Positions 1 to 9,350 of a stretch of 64,000 nucleotides of DNA are shown one piece after another. Source of the DNA: Nocardioides alkalitolerans. GTDB taxonomy: Bacteria > Actinomycetota > Actinomycetes > Propionibacteriales > Nocardioidaceae. Where the stretch lies: assembly GCA_038184435.1 (NCBI GenBank), contig CP116227.1, forward strand, positions 2,013,501-2,077,500, given 5' to 3'. Below the pieces are notes generated by a model, which was given only the letters and a program-made list of their open reading frames with translations, ran no database searches and was not told the origin of the DNA. Each line of letters starts with the position of its first letter. Within the stretch, counting starts at the first letter, position 1. Made by a program: the position numbers and the translations under genes.

Positions 1-339
1 CAGCGCCACGTCGCCGGGCCGCTCGAGGAGCACCCGCTCGTAGGCCGCCGTCCGCGCCGCGTGCCAGTCCGCCACCGCACCCCGGTACGCCGCGGCGTCA
101 CCCGCGACGCGCGCCGACCGGTCGCGCTCGGGGTCGGCGACCTCGACCACCTCCAGGCCGGGGGCGACCTCGGCGAGGAGGGCGCGCCGTACGGCGAGGA
201 GCGGGTCGCCGCCGTCCCCGCGGTCCTTGCGCGGCGCGAGCGCGTAGGCCGCCCCGCGCAGCGCCGCGACCGCCTGCCCGGTCAGCTGTGCGGGGTCGCC
301 GCAGCCGAGGCCGACGACGTGGAGGCGGCGCGGGCTCAC
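1..339 (-). CDS. cobF: Precorrin-6A synthase (deacetylating) CobF, N-terminal part
   Basis: The first 113 codons of a gene that runs off the left edge. The N-terminus (VSPRRLHVVGLGCGDPAQLT) has the glycine-rich SAM-binding start of the tetrapyrrole methylase fold. The later WHAARTAAYE stretch matches the CobF subfamily, which methylates C-1 and removes the acetyl group in the aerobic cobalamin pathway. The GTG start lies 8 bases beyond the cobN stop, so the two are probably co-transcribed under the cobN riboswitch. The C-terminal half is not visible. Confidence rests on family resemblance plus context. Confidence 0.85.
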   Translation of the reverse strand, partial: MSPRRLHVVGLGCGDPAQLTGQAVAALRGAAYALAPRKDRGDGGDPLLAVRRALLAEVAPGLEVVEVADPERDRSARVAGDAAAYRGAVADWHAARTAAYERVLLERPGDVAL

Positions 340-346
340 GACGGGC

Positions 347-3300
347 TCACCGGTCCTCGATCTCGCCCTCGACCTCGAGGTAGACCTTCTGCATCGCCGC
401 CACGACCTCGGGGTCCGGCTCGGCCCACATGCCGCGGTCGGCCGCCTCGGAGAGCCGCTCGACCATGCCGCGCAGCGCCCACGGGTTCGACTGGCGCAGG
501 AACGCCTGCACGTCCTCGTCGAGCACGTAGGCGCGGGCAAGCGACTCGTACATGTCGTCGCGCACCACGCCGGCCGTCGCGTCGAAGCCGAAGAGGTAGT
601 CCACCGTCGCCGCGAGCTCGAAGGCGCCCTTGTAGCCGTGGCGCTGCATCGCGGAGATCCAGCGCGGGTTGACGACGCGGGCCCGGAAGACGCGGGCCGT
701 CTCCTCGGCGAGCGAGCGGGTGCGGACGGCGTCGGGCGAGGTCGAGTCGCCGACGTACGCCCGCGGTGCGGTGCCCGTCAGCGCGCGGACGGTGGCGACC
801 ATGCCGCCGTGGTACTCGAAGTAGTCGCCCGAGTCCGCGATGTCGTGCTCGCGGGTGTCGAGGTTCTTCGCCGCGACGGCGATGCGCTTGTAGTTCTCCT
901 GCATGTCCTCCGTCGCCGCGACGCCGCCGAGGTCGCGGCCGTAGGCGAAGCCGCCCCACGCCGTGTAGACCTCCGCCAGGTCGTCGTCGGTGCGCCAGTT
1001 GCCCGACTCGATGGCCTGCAGCACGCCGGCGCCGTAGGCACCCGGCGCGGAGCCGAAGATGCGGGTCGTGGCCCGGCGCTTGTCGCCGTGGCGGGCGAGG
1101 TCGGCCTGGGCGTGGGCCCGCACGAAGTTGAGCTCGGCCGGTTCGTCGAGCTCGGCCACCATGCGCACCGCGTCGTCGAGCATCTCCACCACGTGCGGGA
1201 ACGCGTCGCGGAAGAACCCGGAGATGCGCAGCGTGACGTCGATGCGCGGGCGGCCCAGCTCGTCGAGCGGGACGGCCTCGAGGCCGTTGACGCGGCGCGA
1301 CATCTCGTCCCAGGTGGGACGCACGCCGAGGAGCGCGAGCACCTCGGCCACGTCGTCGCCGCTCGTGCGCATCGCCGAGGTGCCCCACGCGGAGAGTCCG
1401 ACGGAGGCCGGCCACTCCCCCGTGTCCTCGCGGTGGCGGGCCAGCAGCGACTCCGCCATCGCGGCGCCGGTTTGGTAGGCCAGGCGCGACGGCACGGCGC
1501 GCGGGTCGACCGTGTAGAAGTTGCGGCCGGTCGGCAGCACGTTGACGAGGCCCCGCAGGGGCGAGCCCGACGGACCCGCGTGCACGTACCCGCCGCCGAG
1601 CGCGTGCAGCACCGCCGTCAGCTCGTCGGTGGTGCGCGCCAGGCGCGGCACGACCTCGGTCGCGGCGAACGTCAGCACCTGCGCGACCGCCGGGTCGGCG
1701 TCGCCCTCGAGCGCCGCGACGACCTCCGGCACGGCGGCCGGGTCCCAGCCCCGCTCCTCCAGGCCGAGCACGAGGGCCCGGGCCCGCGTCTCGACAGCGT
1801 CCACCTCCGCGGTGGTCGGCTCCTTGCCGGCCCCCGTCGGGAGGCCGAGGGCCGCCCGCAGGCCCGGTACGGCGCCCGCCTGGCCACCCCACACCTGGGT
1901 GGCCCGCAGGATCGCCAGCACGAGGTTGACCCGCGCCTCGCCCTCGGGGGCGCCACCGAGCACGTGGAGGCCGTCGCGGATCTGGGCGTCCTTCACCTCG
2001 CAGAGCCAGCCGTCGACGTGGAGGATGAAGTCGTCGAAGTCGTCGTCCTCGGGACGCTCGTCGAGCCCGAGGTCGCGGTGCATCTGGGCGGCCTGCATGA
2101 GCGTCCAGATCTCGCCGCGGATCGCGGGCAGCTTGCCCGGGTCCATCGCGGCGATGTTGCCGTACTCGTCGAGCAGCTGCTCGAGGCGGGCGATGTCGCC
2201 GTACGCCTCGGCCCGCGCCATCGGCGGCACGAGGTGGTCGACGATCGTCGCGTGGGCGCGGCGCTTGGCCTGCGCACCCTCGCCCGGGTCGTTGACGAGG
2301 AACGGGTAGATCAGCGGCAGGTCGCCCGCGACCGCGTCGGTCGCGCAGTCGGCCGACAGCGCGGCGTTCTTGCCCGGCAGCCACTCCATCGAGCCGTGCT
2401 TGCCGAGGTGCACCACCGCGTGCGCCCCGAACCCGCCGTCCGCCTGCGCGGCCGCGATCCAGCGGTACGCCGCCAGGTAGTGGTGGCTCGGCGCCATCTC
2501 CGGGTCGTGGTAGATCGCCACCGGGTTCTCGCCGAACCCCCGAGGCGGCTGGATCATGACCACGACGTTGCCGGCCCGCAGCGTGGCGAGCACGACGTGG
2601 CCCTCGTCGTTGACGAAGAGCTTGCCGGGCGCGGGGCCCCAGGCCCCCTCGATCTCCTCGCGCAGCGTGGGGCTCAGGTCGGCCGTCCACGCGGCGTACT
2701 GCTCCGGCGTGATCCGCACGTGCGCGTCCGTCAGGTCCGCGTTGGTCAGCCACTCCTCGTCCTGGCCGCCGGCCGCGATGAGGGCGTGGATGAGCGCGTC
2801 GCCCGCCGCGGTCTCGTCGGGCAGGTCGAGCAGCCGGGTGATCTCGCCGTCCGCCGGGCCCAGGTCGTAGCCCTCGGCCCGCAGGGCGCGCAGCAGCCGG
2901 ATCGCGGAGACCGGGGTGTCGAGACCGACGGCGTTGCCGATCCGGGAGTGCTTGGTCGGGTACGCCGAGAGCATGAGCACCAGCCGCTTCTCGGCGGCCT
3001 CGGTGCGCCGGAGGCGGGCGTGGGCGGTCGCGATGCCGGCGACACGGCGGCAGCGCTCGGCGTCCGCGACGTACCGCGGCAGCCCGTCCGCGTCGACCTC
3101 CTTGAAGGAGAACGGCGCCGTGATGATGCGGCCGTCGAACTCGGGGATGGCGATCTGGGTGGCGGAGTCGAGCGGGGTGACGCCGTCGTCCGACTCCTCC
3201 CACTCGGCGCGGCTGCTCGTGAGGGCCAGGGCCTGCAGCACCGGGATGTCGAGCGCGGCGATCCGCTCGACGTCCCACGACTCGTCGGCGCCGCCGGCGC

Positions 3301-3979
3301 TGGCACCGGCCGGCGTCGACCCGCCCGCCGCCAGGACGGTGACGATCAGCGCGTCGAGGGAGCCGAGCGCGTCGTACAGGGCGTCGGGAGCGGTGCGCAG
3401 CGACGAGGAGAAGATCGGCAGGCCGACGCCGCCCGCGGCGTCGACCGCGTCGGCCAGGTCGTGCACGAAGGCCGTGTTCCCCGACGCGTGGTGGGCGCGG
3501 TAGTAGAGGATGCCGACCCGCGGACCGTCCGTGGTCGGCGCGGCGTCCGGGCGCTCGGCCCAGCCCCAGGCGGGCAGCACGACGGGCGGCTCGAAGCCCT
3601 CGCCGGTGAGCAGCACCGTGTCGGAGAGGAACGCGTGCAGCTGCGCGAGGTTCTCCGGCCCGCCCTCCGCGAGGTAGCGGTGGGCCTCGGCGGCCACGCC
3701 GACGGGCACCGTGGAGCGCTCCATCAGGGCGGCGTTGGGCACCTGCTCGCCGCCGAGGACGACGGTCGGCACCCCGGTGCCGACCACGCGGCGGAAGCCG
3801 CTGCAGAGGTCGTCGGGGCCGCCGAGGATGCGGGCGACGACGAGGTCGGCGGCGGCCAGCTCCTCCCCCATGCCCTCGTGGGCGGGGCGCGAGGGGTTGG
3901 CGACGACGAAGTCGACGCCGCTCGCGCGGGCCGAGAGCAGGTCGGTGTCGGACGTGGAGACGAGCGCGATACGCGGCAC
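347..3979 (-). CDS. cobN: Aerobic cobaltochelatase large subunit CobN
   Basis: A 1210-residue protein, the usual length of CobN, the subunit that binds hydrogenobyrinic acid a,c-diamide and inserts Co(II) with an ATPase partner. The start (GTG; MPRIALVSTSDTDLLSARAS) and the long BchH/CobN-like body, including GSMEWLPGK, are characteristic. The GTG is preceded by GAGGAGG at about 9 bases and by a cobalamin riboswitch. cobF follows. No CobS/CobT pair is present in the window. The ChlI/ChlD-type protein at 29273-31381 is the likely ATPase partner (inference). Confidence 0.95.
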   Translation of the reverse strand: MPRIALVSTSDTDLLSARASGVDFVVANPSRPAHEGMGEELAAADLVVARILGGPDDLCSGFRRVVGTGVPTVVLGGEQVPNAALMERSTVPVGVAAEAHRYLAEGGPENLAQLHAFLSDTVLLTGEGFEPPVVLPAWGWAERPDAAPTTDGPRVGILYYRAHHASGNTAFVHDLADAVDAAGGVGLPIFSSSLRTAPDALYDALGSLDALIVTVLAAGGSTPAGASAGGADESWDVERIAALDIPVLQALALTSSRAEWEESDDGVTPLDSATQIAIPEFDGRIITAPFSFKEVDADGLPRYVADAERCRRVAGIATAHARLRRTEAAEKRLVLMLSAYPTKHSRIGNAVGLDTPVSAIRLLRALRAEGYDLGPADGEITRLLDLPDETAAGDALIHALIAAGGQDEEWLTNADLTDAHVRITPEQYAAWTADLSPTLREEIEGAWGPAPGKLFVNDEGHVVLATLRAGNVVVMIQPPRGFGENPVAIYHDPEMAPSHHYLAAYRWIAAAQADGGFGAHAVVHLGKHGSMEWLPGKNAALSADCATDAVAGDLPLIYPFLVNDPGEGAQAKRRAHATIVDHLVPPMARAEAYGDIARLEQLLDEYGNIAAMDPGKLPAIRGEIWTLMQAAQMHRDLGLDERPEDDDFDDFILHVDGWLCEVKDAQIRDGLHVLGGAPEGEARVNLVLAILRATQVWGGQAGAVPGLRAALGLPTGAGKEPTTAEVDAVETRARALVLGLEERGWDPAAVPEVVAALEGDADPAVAQVLTFAATEVVPRLARTTDELTAVLHALGGGYVHAGPSGSPLRGLVNVLPTGRNFYTVDPRAVPSRLAYQTGAAMAESLLARHREDTGEWPASVGLSAWGTSAMRTSGDDVAEVLALLGVRPTWDEMSRRVNGLEAVPLDELGRPRIDVTLRISGFFRDAFPHVVEMLDDAVRMVAELDEPAELNFVRAHAQADLARHGDKRRATTRIFGSAPGAYGAGVLQAIESGNWRTDDDLAEVYTAWGGFAYGRDLGGVAATEDMQENYKRIAVAAKNLDTREHDIADSGDYFEYHGGMVATVRALTGTAPRAYVGDSTSPDAVRTRSLAEETARVFRARVVNPRWISAMQRHGYKGAFELAATVDYLFGFDATAGVVRDDMYESLARAYVLDEDVQAFLRQSNPWALRGMVERLSEAADRGMWAEPDPEVVAAMQKVYLEVEGEIEDR

Positions 3980-4029
3980 GGCGGAGCTCCTCCTCGGGGT
4001 TCTCGCCCCGTCGGATCGGACCGCCGTCG

Positions 4030-4127
4030 GTCAGTGTCTGGCTGGACGCCGCGCGTCGCGGCGTCGTTCACAGTGGCGGAACCGCCCCGGAGTCACACCG
4101 GGTTCCTGGGTCCGTCGGCGGAAGGTC
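4030..4127 (-). ncRNA. Cobalamin riboswitch upstream of cobN-cobF
   Basis: On the minus strand the B12-box elements read CCGGTGTGACTCCGG (4101-4087), then GCGGTTCCGCCACTGTGA (4085-4068), then AGCCAGACACTG (4043-4032), matching the cobalamin riboswitch family. A TAGGCT -10 box at 4139-4134 would start the RNA near 4127. Between the aptamer and the ribosome binding site is a small GGGGCGAGAACCCC hairpin next to GAGGAGG, which suggests control of translation initiation. It has the ACTGTGA/AGCCAGA wording shared with the element at 34536-34650. Confidence 0.9.
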
Positions 4128-4169
4128 GGAGGCAGCCTAGGCCACCGTGCCGGGACCCTCGTCGCCCGA

Positions 4170-4175
4170 TAGGGT
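4170..4175 (+). promoter_or_regulatory. -10 box of leaderless phosphofructokinase promoter
   Basis: TAGGGT lies 8 bases before the GTG at 4184. This spacing puts the transcription start at the start codon, the pattern seen repeatedly in this window. The -35 region overlaps the divergent cobN promoter. Confidence 0.5.
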
Positions 4176-4183
4176 CAGGACCC

Positions 4184-5509
4184 GTGGTGACCCTCGCCGA
4201 CCTGCAGGTCAAGACACTCGGTGCGCCGAGGTTCGACTCCCCCCTCGCCTCGTACGTCGAGGGTCGGGCGACGAACCAGTACTACGTCGCCGAGAGCGAC
4301 CGCATCCTCATGGACGACACGGTCGAGCTCGTGCAGGGCCGGGACGTGCCCTGGGAGGAGATCGCGACCTTCGAGGCCGGCGGCCCGCGGGCCCGGCTGT
4401 TCTTCCCGCCCCGCACGACCCGCGCCGCGATCGTCACCTGCGGCGGGCTCTGCCCCGGCCTCAACAACGTCATCCGCGCCGTCGTCCGCGCGCTCGACGA
4501 CCACTACGGCGTTCCCGAGGTGCTCGGGTTCCGCAACGGCTACGCGGGCCTCGACCCGGCGGCCGGGCTCGAGCCGGTGGTGCTCACCCGCGAGTCGGTG
4601 GCCGACATCCACGAGCGCGGCGGCACGATCCTCGGTTCCTCCCGGGGGGCACGTGACCCGGGCGTCATGGTCGACACCCTCGTGCGTCACGGCATCGACA
4701 TCCTCTTCGTGGTCGGCGGCGACGGCTCCATGCGCGGCGCCCACGTCATCCACGAGGAGGTCGAGCGCCGCGGTCTCGAGATCGCGGTCGTGGGCGTGCC
4801 CAAGACCATCGACAACGACATCCCCCACATCGGTCAGAGCTTCGGCTTCCAGACCGCCTTCGCCAAGGCCGCCGAGTCCATCACCGCGGCGAAGGTCGAG
4901 GCACAGGGGGCGCTCAACGGCGTCAGCATCGTCAAGACGATGGGGCGCCACGCCGGCTTCATCGCCTGCTACGCGGCCTTGGCCTCGCAGACCGCGAGCT
5001 TCGTGCTCATCCCCGAGGTGCCGTTCGCGATGGACGGGCCCAACGGCCTGCTCGCGCACCTGCGGCGCCGCGTCGCGGACCGCGGGTACGCCGTCATCGT
5101 CGTCGCGGAGGGCGCCGCGCAGGAGCTGCTGGCCGAGGCCGGCGCGGGCGGCACCGACGCGTCGGGCAACGCGGTGCTGGCCGACCCGGCGCGCTACGTG
5201 CTCGAGCGGATCAAGGCCGACTACGCGGCGCGCGACGAGGTCGTCACGCTGCGCTACTTCGACCCCGGCTACACGATCCGCTCCGTGCCGGCCGACCCCG
5301 CCGACGCGGTCTACTGCGCGCGCCTGGCCCAGACCGCCGTGCACGCCGCCATGTCGGGACGCACCGACATGGTGGTCGGGCGCCGGCGGCACCGGTTCGT
5401 CAACGTGCCGATCCCGGCCGTCACGAAGCGGGCGCACAACGTCTCCCCCGACGGCGACCTGTGGCTCAGCGTGCTGGAGTCGACGGCCCAGCCGCTGTCG
5501 ATGACCTGA
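4184..5509 (+). CDS. pfkA: ATP-dependent 6-phosphofructokinase
   Basis: A 441-residue protein of the phosphofructokinase family, which phosphorylates fructose 6-phosphate in glycolysis. Nucleotide-binding GGLCPGLNN begins near residue 87, GGDGS is at 178-182 and PKTIDND at 206-212. The Gly in GGDGS points to ATP rather than pyrophosphate. The Lys in PKTIDND together with that Gly resembles the longer plant-type ATP-PFK group. GTG 4184 is chosen because a TAGGGT box lies 8 bases upstream; GTG 4187 is the alternative. The 3' end overlaps the convergent ferredoxin-domain gene by 44 bases. It has no obvious link to the cobalamin genes around it. Confidence 0.9.
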   Translation: MVTLADLQVKTLGAPRFDSPLASYVEGRATNQYYVAESDRILMDDTVELVQGRDVPWEEIATFEAGGPRARLFFPPRTTRAAIVTCGGLCPGLNNVIRAVVRALDDHYGVPEVLGFRNGYAGLDPAAGLEPVVLTRESVADIHERGGTILGSSRGARDPGVMVDTLVRHGIDILFVVGGDGSMRGAHVIHEEVERRGLEIAVVGVPKTIDNDIPHIGQSFGFQTAFAKAAESITAAKVEAQGALNGVSIVKTMGRHAGFIACYAALASQTASFVLIPEVPFAMDGPNGLLAHLRRRVADRGYAVIVVAEGAAQELLAEAGAGGTDASGNAVLADPARYVLERIKADYAARDEVVTLRYFDPGYTIRSVPADPADAVYCARLAQTAVHAAMSGRTDMVVGRRRHRFVNVPIPAVTKRAHNVSPDGDLWLSVLESTAQPLSMT

Positions 5510-6212
5510 CCCGCGGCAGCCGCAGGCGGTCCACCGGACGGTCGGCGAGCAGGTGCTCCGCGACCAGCTCCGGTACGTCGTCCGGCTGGACCGCGCCGTA
5601 CCAGACGTCGTCGGGCTGGACCGTCACCAGCGGTGCCTGGTTGCAGGGGAACTGGCACGCCGTGCCCGTGACGAGGACCATGTCGTCCCCGATGCCCTCG
5701 CGCTTGAGGTGGGCCGACAGCACCTCGGCGAGCCGGTCGGCGCCGCGGGCGCTGCAGCGCGGTCCCCGGCAGACGAGCACGTGGTGGCGGTGGGTGGGCA
5801 CGTCCTCCCAGGCGTCGGAGGTCAGGCCCACCTCGTTGCCGTGGATCGGGCGGGTGACGTCGAGCGGACCGCGCTCGAGGTCGGACTCGTCCCGCACCAG
5901 CGTCGTCGCGACCGCCACCTCCGGACGGTGCTCGCCGGCCTCCCCCCGCTCGCGCCACCAGTGGGCGGCGACGCGGCGCAGCCAGGAGTTCGCCGGCGCC
6001 AGCGTGCCGAGGCTCGCACCGAGCAGCACGACCCGGGTGGCGCCGGCGTCCGCCAGCCGGGTCAGCGCCGCCGACAGCGACGGGTCGCCCACCTGGAGGT
6101 GCGCCACCTCCGCTCCCAGCGTGGCGGCGATCGCCCCCATCCGGTCCGCTGCGGCGGCCTCGCGGGCGGACATGCCGACGAGCAGGACCGGGTCGGTCGT
6201 CGGTTCGGTCAT
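5466..6212 (-). CDS. CbiX-like / thioredoxin-fold [2Fe-2S] ferredoxin domain protein
   Basis: 248 residues. Residues 1-90 resemble a CbiX half-domain (LLVGMSAREA, then DPSLSAALTRLADAGATRVV). Residues 140-225 form a thioredoxin-like ferredoxin with the cysteine pattern C148-x4-C153 and C186-x3-C190 (TACQFPCNQAP), expected to hold a [2Fe-2S] cluster. The His of the usual CbiX LVGHGSR is Met here, so the N-domain is unlikely to be an active chelatase. It is the last gene of the importer operon (stop/start overlap with the ATPase). A role as electron donor or cobalt/corrinoid handling factor is inference. Confidence 0.7.
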   Translation of the reverse strand: MTEPTTDPVLLVGMSAREAAAADRMGAIAATLGAEVAHLQVGDPSLSAALTRLADAGATRVVLLGASLGTLAPANSWLRRVAAHWWRERGEAGEHRPEVAVATTLVRDESDLERGPLDVTRPIHGNEVGLTSDAWEDVPTHRHHVLVCRGPRCSARGADRLAEVLSAHLKREGIGDDMVLVTGTACQFPCNQAPLVTVQPDDVWYGAVQPDDVPELVAEHLLADRPVDRLRLPRVRSSTAAGPSTPAR

Positions 6213-6988
6213 CGTGGGCTCTCCTGGGGGTCGACGACGAGGTGCCAGCGTCCCGTGACCGGGTGCTGGAGCCGCACTGCGGCCACGCCGAAGACGTCGG
6301 CGAGCAGGGCGGGAGTGAGGACGTCCGCGGCCGGTGCCGGCGCCGACACGGTGCCGGCGTCCACGACGGCCACGTCGTCGAAGTAGCGACCGGCGAGGTC
6401 GAGGTCGTGGATCGCGGCCACCACCGTGACCCCCAGGTCGCGCACCGCGGCGAGCAGCTCGTGCTGGTGGCGCAGGTCGAGGTGGTTGGTCGGCTCGTCG
6501 AGGAGGAGCACGTCCGCCTCCTGGGCCAGGGCGCGCGCGACGAGCACCCGGCGCAGCTCACCACCGGACAGGTGGTCGACGGCCCGCCCGGCGAGGTGGG
6601 CGAGCCCGAGCCGCTCGAGCGCCGCGTCCGCGTGCCCGTCACCGTCGTCGGACCGCCACGGCGAGCGGTGCGGCAACCGGCCGAGCGCGACGAGCTCGCG
6701 CACCAGCAGGTCCGCCGGGGGCAGCTCGTGCTGGGCGACGACGGCCAGCCGCCGGGCACGCTCCCGGGCGGGTACGGCGCGCAGCGGGCGCCCGTCGAGC
6801 TCGACGACCCCCGCGTGCGGCGCGTCGAGCCCGGCGAGCACGCGCAGCAGCGTCGACTTGCCCGCTCCGTTGGGGCCCACGAGCGCGAGGCTGCCGCCGC
6901 GGCGTACCGGCAGGTGGACGTCGGCCAGGACCGGGCGTCGTCCCCGCCCGCACGCGACGCCGCGGGCCGTCAGGACGGGGGCGTTCAC
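6209..6988 (-). CDS. ABC transporter ATP-binding protein, BtuD/FecE type
   Basis: 259 residues. Walker A GPNGAGKST at 38-46, signature LSGGELRR from 140, Walker B LLLDEP around 161-166 and NHLDLRHQHEL after it: the ferric-siderophore/B12 importer ATPase class. The start is GTG 6988, overlapping the permease stop as GTGA. It should energise uptake through the adjacent permease and binding protein. The upstream cobalamin riboswitch and flanking cob genes point to a corrinoid substrate. Confidence 0.9.
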   Translation of the reverse strand: MNAPVLTARGVACGRGRRPVLADVHLPVRRGGSLALVGPNGAGKSTLLRVLAGLDAPHAGVVELDGRPLRAVPARERARRLAVVAQHELPPADLLVRELVALGRLPHRSPWRSDDGDGHADAALERLGLAHLAGRAVDHLSGGELRRVLVARALAQEADVLLLDEPTNHLDLRHQHELLAAVRDLGVTVVAAIHDLDLAGRYFDDVAVVDAGTVSAPAPAADVLTPALLADVFGVAAVRLQHPVTGRWHLVVDPQESPR

Positions 6989-8040
6989 GACTCGCCCCCG
7001 AACCGGTAGCGGCGACGCCCGAGCAGGAGCAGGAACACGGGTGCCCCCACGATGCCGGTCACCACGCCCAGCGGGATCTCCTGCGGGGGCGCCAGCACGC
7101 GCGCGGCCACGTCGACCCAGACGAGGAACAGGGCCCCGAGCACCGCGGCGACCGGCAGCACCCTCCCGTGCAGGGGACCGACGAGCATGCGGGCGAGGTG
7201 CGGCACCACGAGCCCCACGAAACCGATCCCCCCGGCGACCGCGACCGTCACCCCGACCAGAAGGGCCTGCAGGACGAAGAGCACCACGCGGAGCCGGCGC
7301 ACCGGCACCCCGAGCGCCCGGGCGACGTCGGCCCCGGCGAGCAACCCGTCGAGCCAGCCGCGCACGGCCACGAGGACGACGACGGCCAGGACGAGCGCGA
7401 CCGCCGGGAGCAGCAGCTGGTCCCACGCCGCCCGCGCGAGCGAGCCGAGCAGCCAGAACAGCACGCCCTGCGCGACCTGCGGCTCCTCGCTGCGGAACAC
7501 CAGGTAGCTCGCCGTCGCGGAGAACGCGGACGCCAGCACCGTGCCCGTCAGCACGAGCCGGAGCGGTGTCAGCCCGCCCTGCGCGAGCGTGACCCCGAAG
7601 ACCACGACGGCGGCGAGCACCGCGCCGGTCATCGCGCCCGCGGTGAGCGCCCACGTGCCCAGAACGCTGAGGACACCGAGGGTGAGCACCGCGGTCGCCC
7701 CGACGCTCGCCCCGGCGGAGACGCCCAGGAGGTAGGGGTCCGCGAGCGGGTTGCGCACGAGGGTCTGCACCACCGTCCCGGACACCGCCAGGGCGGCACC
7801 GACGAGGGCGGCGAGCACCACCCGAGGCGCCCGGATGTTCCAGACGATCGTGTCCGCCGACGACGCCAGCGGGGCGCCGCCGAGCCGGGCCCGCCACACG
7901 TCCACCACCACGCCGAGGTCGAGGGTCGTCGTGCCCCACACCGTCGCGACCGGCAGGCTGACGAGCAGCGCCGTACCGGCGACGAGCAGGAGCGGCGCGG
8001 TGGGGACGCGGCGGGCGACCTCGGTCGCCGCCCCCGTCAC
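6985..8040 (-). CDS. ABC transporter permease, BtuC/FecD type
   Basis: 351 residues with the multi-spanning architecture of the FecCD/BtuC family. Recognisable motifs include NPLADPYLLGVSAGASVGA and GFVGLVVPHLAR, which line the translocation path and contact the ATPase. GTG 8040 overlaps the stop of the binding-protein gene. With its neighbours it forms a complete binding-protein-dependent importer, most likely for cobalamin or cobinamide. Siderophore import is a less likely alternative because of the riboswitch. Confidence 0.9.
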   Translation of the reverse strand: MTGAATEVARRVPTAPLLLVAGTALLVSLPVATVWGTTTLDLGVVVDVWRARLGGAPLASSADTIVWNIRAPRVVLAALVGAALAVSGTVVQTLVRNPLADPYLLGVSAGASVGATAVLTLGVLSVLGTWALTAGAMTGAVLAAVVVFGVTLAQGGLTPLRLVLTGTVLASAFSATASYLVFRSEEPQVAQGVLFWLLGSLARAAWDQLLLPAVALVLAVVVLVAVRGWLDGLLAGADVARALGVPVRRLRVVLFVLQALLVGVTVAVAGGIGFVGLVVPHLARMLVGPLHGRVLPVAAVLGALFLVWVDVAARVLAPPQEIPLGVVTGIVGAPVFLLLLGRRRYRFGGES

Positions 8041-9119
8041 GGGAGGGCGTCGAGGTCGATCGTGCCCGTGATCCCGGAGTCGGGGAGCAGGCCGAGCCGC
8101 TCGAGGCCGGCCCGCAGCTGCTCCGCCGCCTCGACGTTGCCGTAGCCGCTCGTGAACAGCGCCAGCGGGAGCACGATGATGCGGTCCTCCGCGACCGCGG
8201 CCGAACCGGCGAGCGCCGCCTGGTCCCGGATCGTCACGATCTTCTGCTCGACCTCGTCGGCCGCGTCGCTGCGGTAGTCCATGACCACGACGACGTCGGG
8301 CTCGCGCTCGGCGACCGCCTCCCACGAAGCGCGGAACCACGTCGTGTCCTCGTCGTCGAAGACGTTGGTCGCGCCGGCCGCCTCGATGATCCCCTGGGGC
8401 GGGCCGTTGCGACCCGACGTGTAGAGGTCCGTCTCGCCGGAGTCGAAGAGCAGGACGCTCGGCGGGGCGTCGCCACGCGGGGCGTCGGCCAGGGCGGCGA
8501 GGCGCTCGTCGAGCTCCGCCCGGGCCGCGGCGGCCTCGTCCTCGTGGCCGGTGAGCGCGCCGTAGTTCGCGAGGTCCGCGCGCACGGCGTCCCAGGGATC
8601 CATCGTGCCGAGGGCCGAGGAGGCGCCCGCCGCGGGGTCCTGGCGGCAGGAGTCGGAGATGACGTAGGTCGGGATGCCGCGCTCCGCGGCGTCCTCGCGG
8701 GTGACACCGGACGAGCCCGAGAAGAGGCCCGAGTAGGACCCGACGAGCAGGTCGGGCTCCGCGCCCACGACCGCCTCCATCGAGATCGGGCTGACGAGCC
8801 GCGGCACGTCGCCGACCTCGACGTCGAAGAGGGCGTCCATGAGCGCGTCGTTGCCGGCACCGAGCGACATCGCTGCGATCCGGTCGATCGCTCCGACGCG
8901 GAGGAGGGTCCCGACGTTGGCGGAGTTGCTCGTCGCCACGATCCGCTCGACGGGCGCGTCGTAGGACGCCTCCTCGCCGCAGTTCTCCAGGGTCACCGAG
9001 CCGGCCGCGTCCTCGGCCTCCGAGGCCGCGCACCCGGTGAGGACGAGCGGGGCGGCGACGAGGGTCGCGACGAGCGCCGGCAGGGCGCGGGTGGGCAGGG
9101 TGCGGGCAGGGGTGGGCAT
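8037..9119 (-). CDS. Corrinoid-type ABC transporter substrate-binding lipoprotein
   Basis: 360 residues. A signal peptide ends in the lipobox LTGC, followed by the two-lobed periplasmic-binding fold of the BtuF/FecB type (VERIVATSNSANVGTLLRVG, then EAVVGAEPDLLVGSYSG). ATG 9119 is preferred over ATG 9125 because GAAGGA lies at normal distance from it and abuts the other. It would be anchored outside the membrane and deliver ligand to the permease. It is first in its operon and behind a cobalamin riboswitch. Confidence 0.85.
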   Translation of the reverse strand: MPTPARTLPTRALPALVATLVAAPLVLTGCAASEAEDAAGSVTLENCGEEASYDAPVERIVATSNSANVGTLLRVGAIDRIAAMSLGAGNDALMDALFDVEVGDVPRLVSPISMEAVVGAEPDLLVGSYSGLFSGSSGVTREDAAERGIPTYVISDSCRQDPAAGASSALGTMDPWDAVRADLANYGALTGHEDEAAAARAELDERLAALADAPRGDAPPSVLLFDSGETDLYTSGRNGPPQGIIEAAGATNVFDDEDTTWFRASWEAVAEREPDVVVVMDYRSDAADEVEQKIVTIRDQAALAGSAAVAEDRIIVLPLALFTSGYGNVEAAEQLRAGLERLGLLPDSGITGTIDLDALP

Positions 9120-9197
9120 GGCCATCCTTCGTGTCGTGGCTCGGTCGCGGAGCCAGGCGGACAGGTGACGCGACGGCCCGCTCGGAACGCGGACGCC

Positions 9198-9350
9198 GCG
9201 GCCAGCAGGTCTTCGGACTCGGGCTCGTCCGGACGGGACGCCTTCCCAGGCCGGGGCCCAGTGGCGTGTGTCCCGCCCGTCACCCTCACCGCTGCGCGTC
9301 AGTCCCGGATTCGCACCGGGTTCCCTGGCTCTGCGTGAGCACGACTGGCG
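9198..9350 (-). ncRNA. Cobalamin riboswitch upstream of the corrinoid importer
   Basis: Minus strand: AGGGAACCCGGTGCGAATCC (about 9325-9306), then GGGACTGACGCGCAGCGGTG, and GAGTCCGAAGACCTGCTGGC at 9220-9201, the typical long-form cobalamin aptamer. A TAGGTT -10 box at 9362-9357 places the RNA start near 9350. About 80 bases of platform separate it from the start codon. It should shut down importer synthesis when adenosylcobalamin is plentiful. Confidence 0.93.

Noticed and set aside
638..5509. A single plus-strand open frame of about 1600 codons running through cobN into the phosphofructokinase
   Set aside because: Everything before 4184 is antisense to cobN and the riboswitch and has low-complexity Arg/Gly/Val composition; only the part from 4184 is a real protein.
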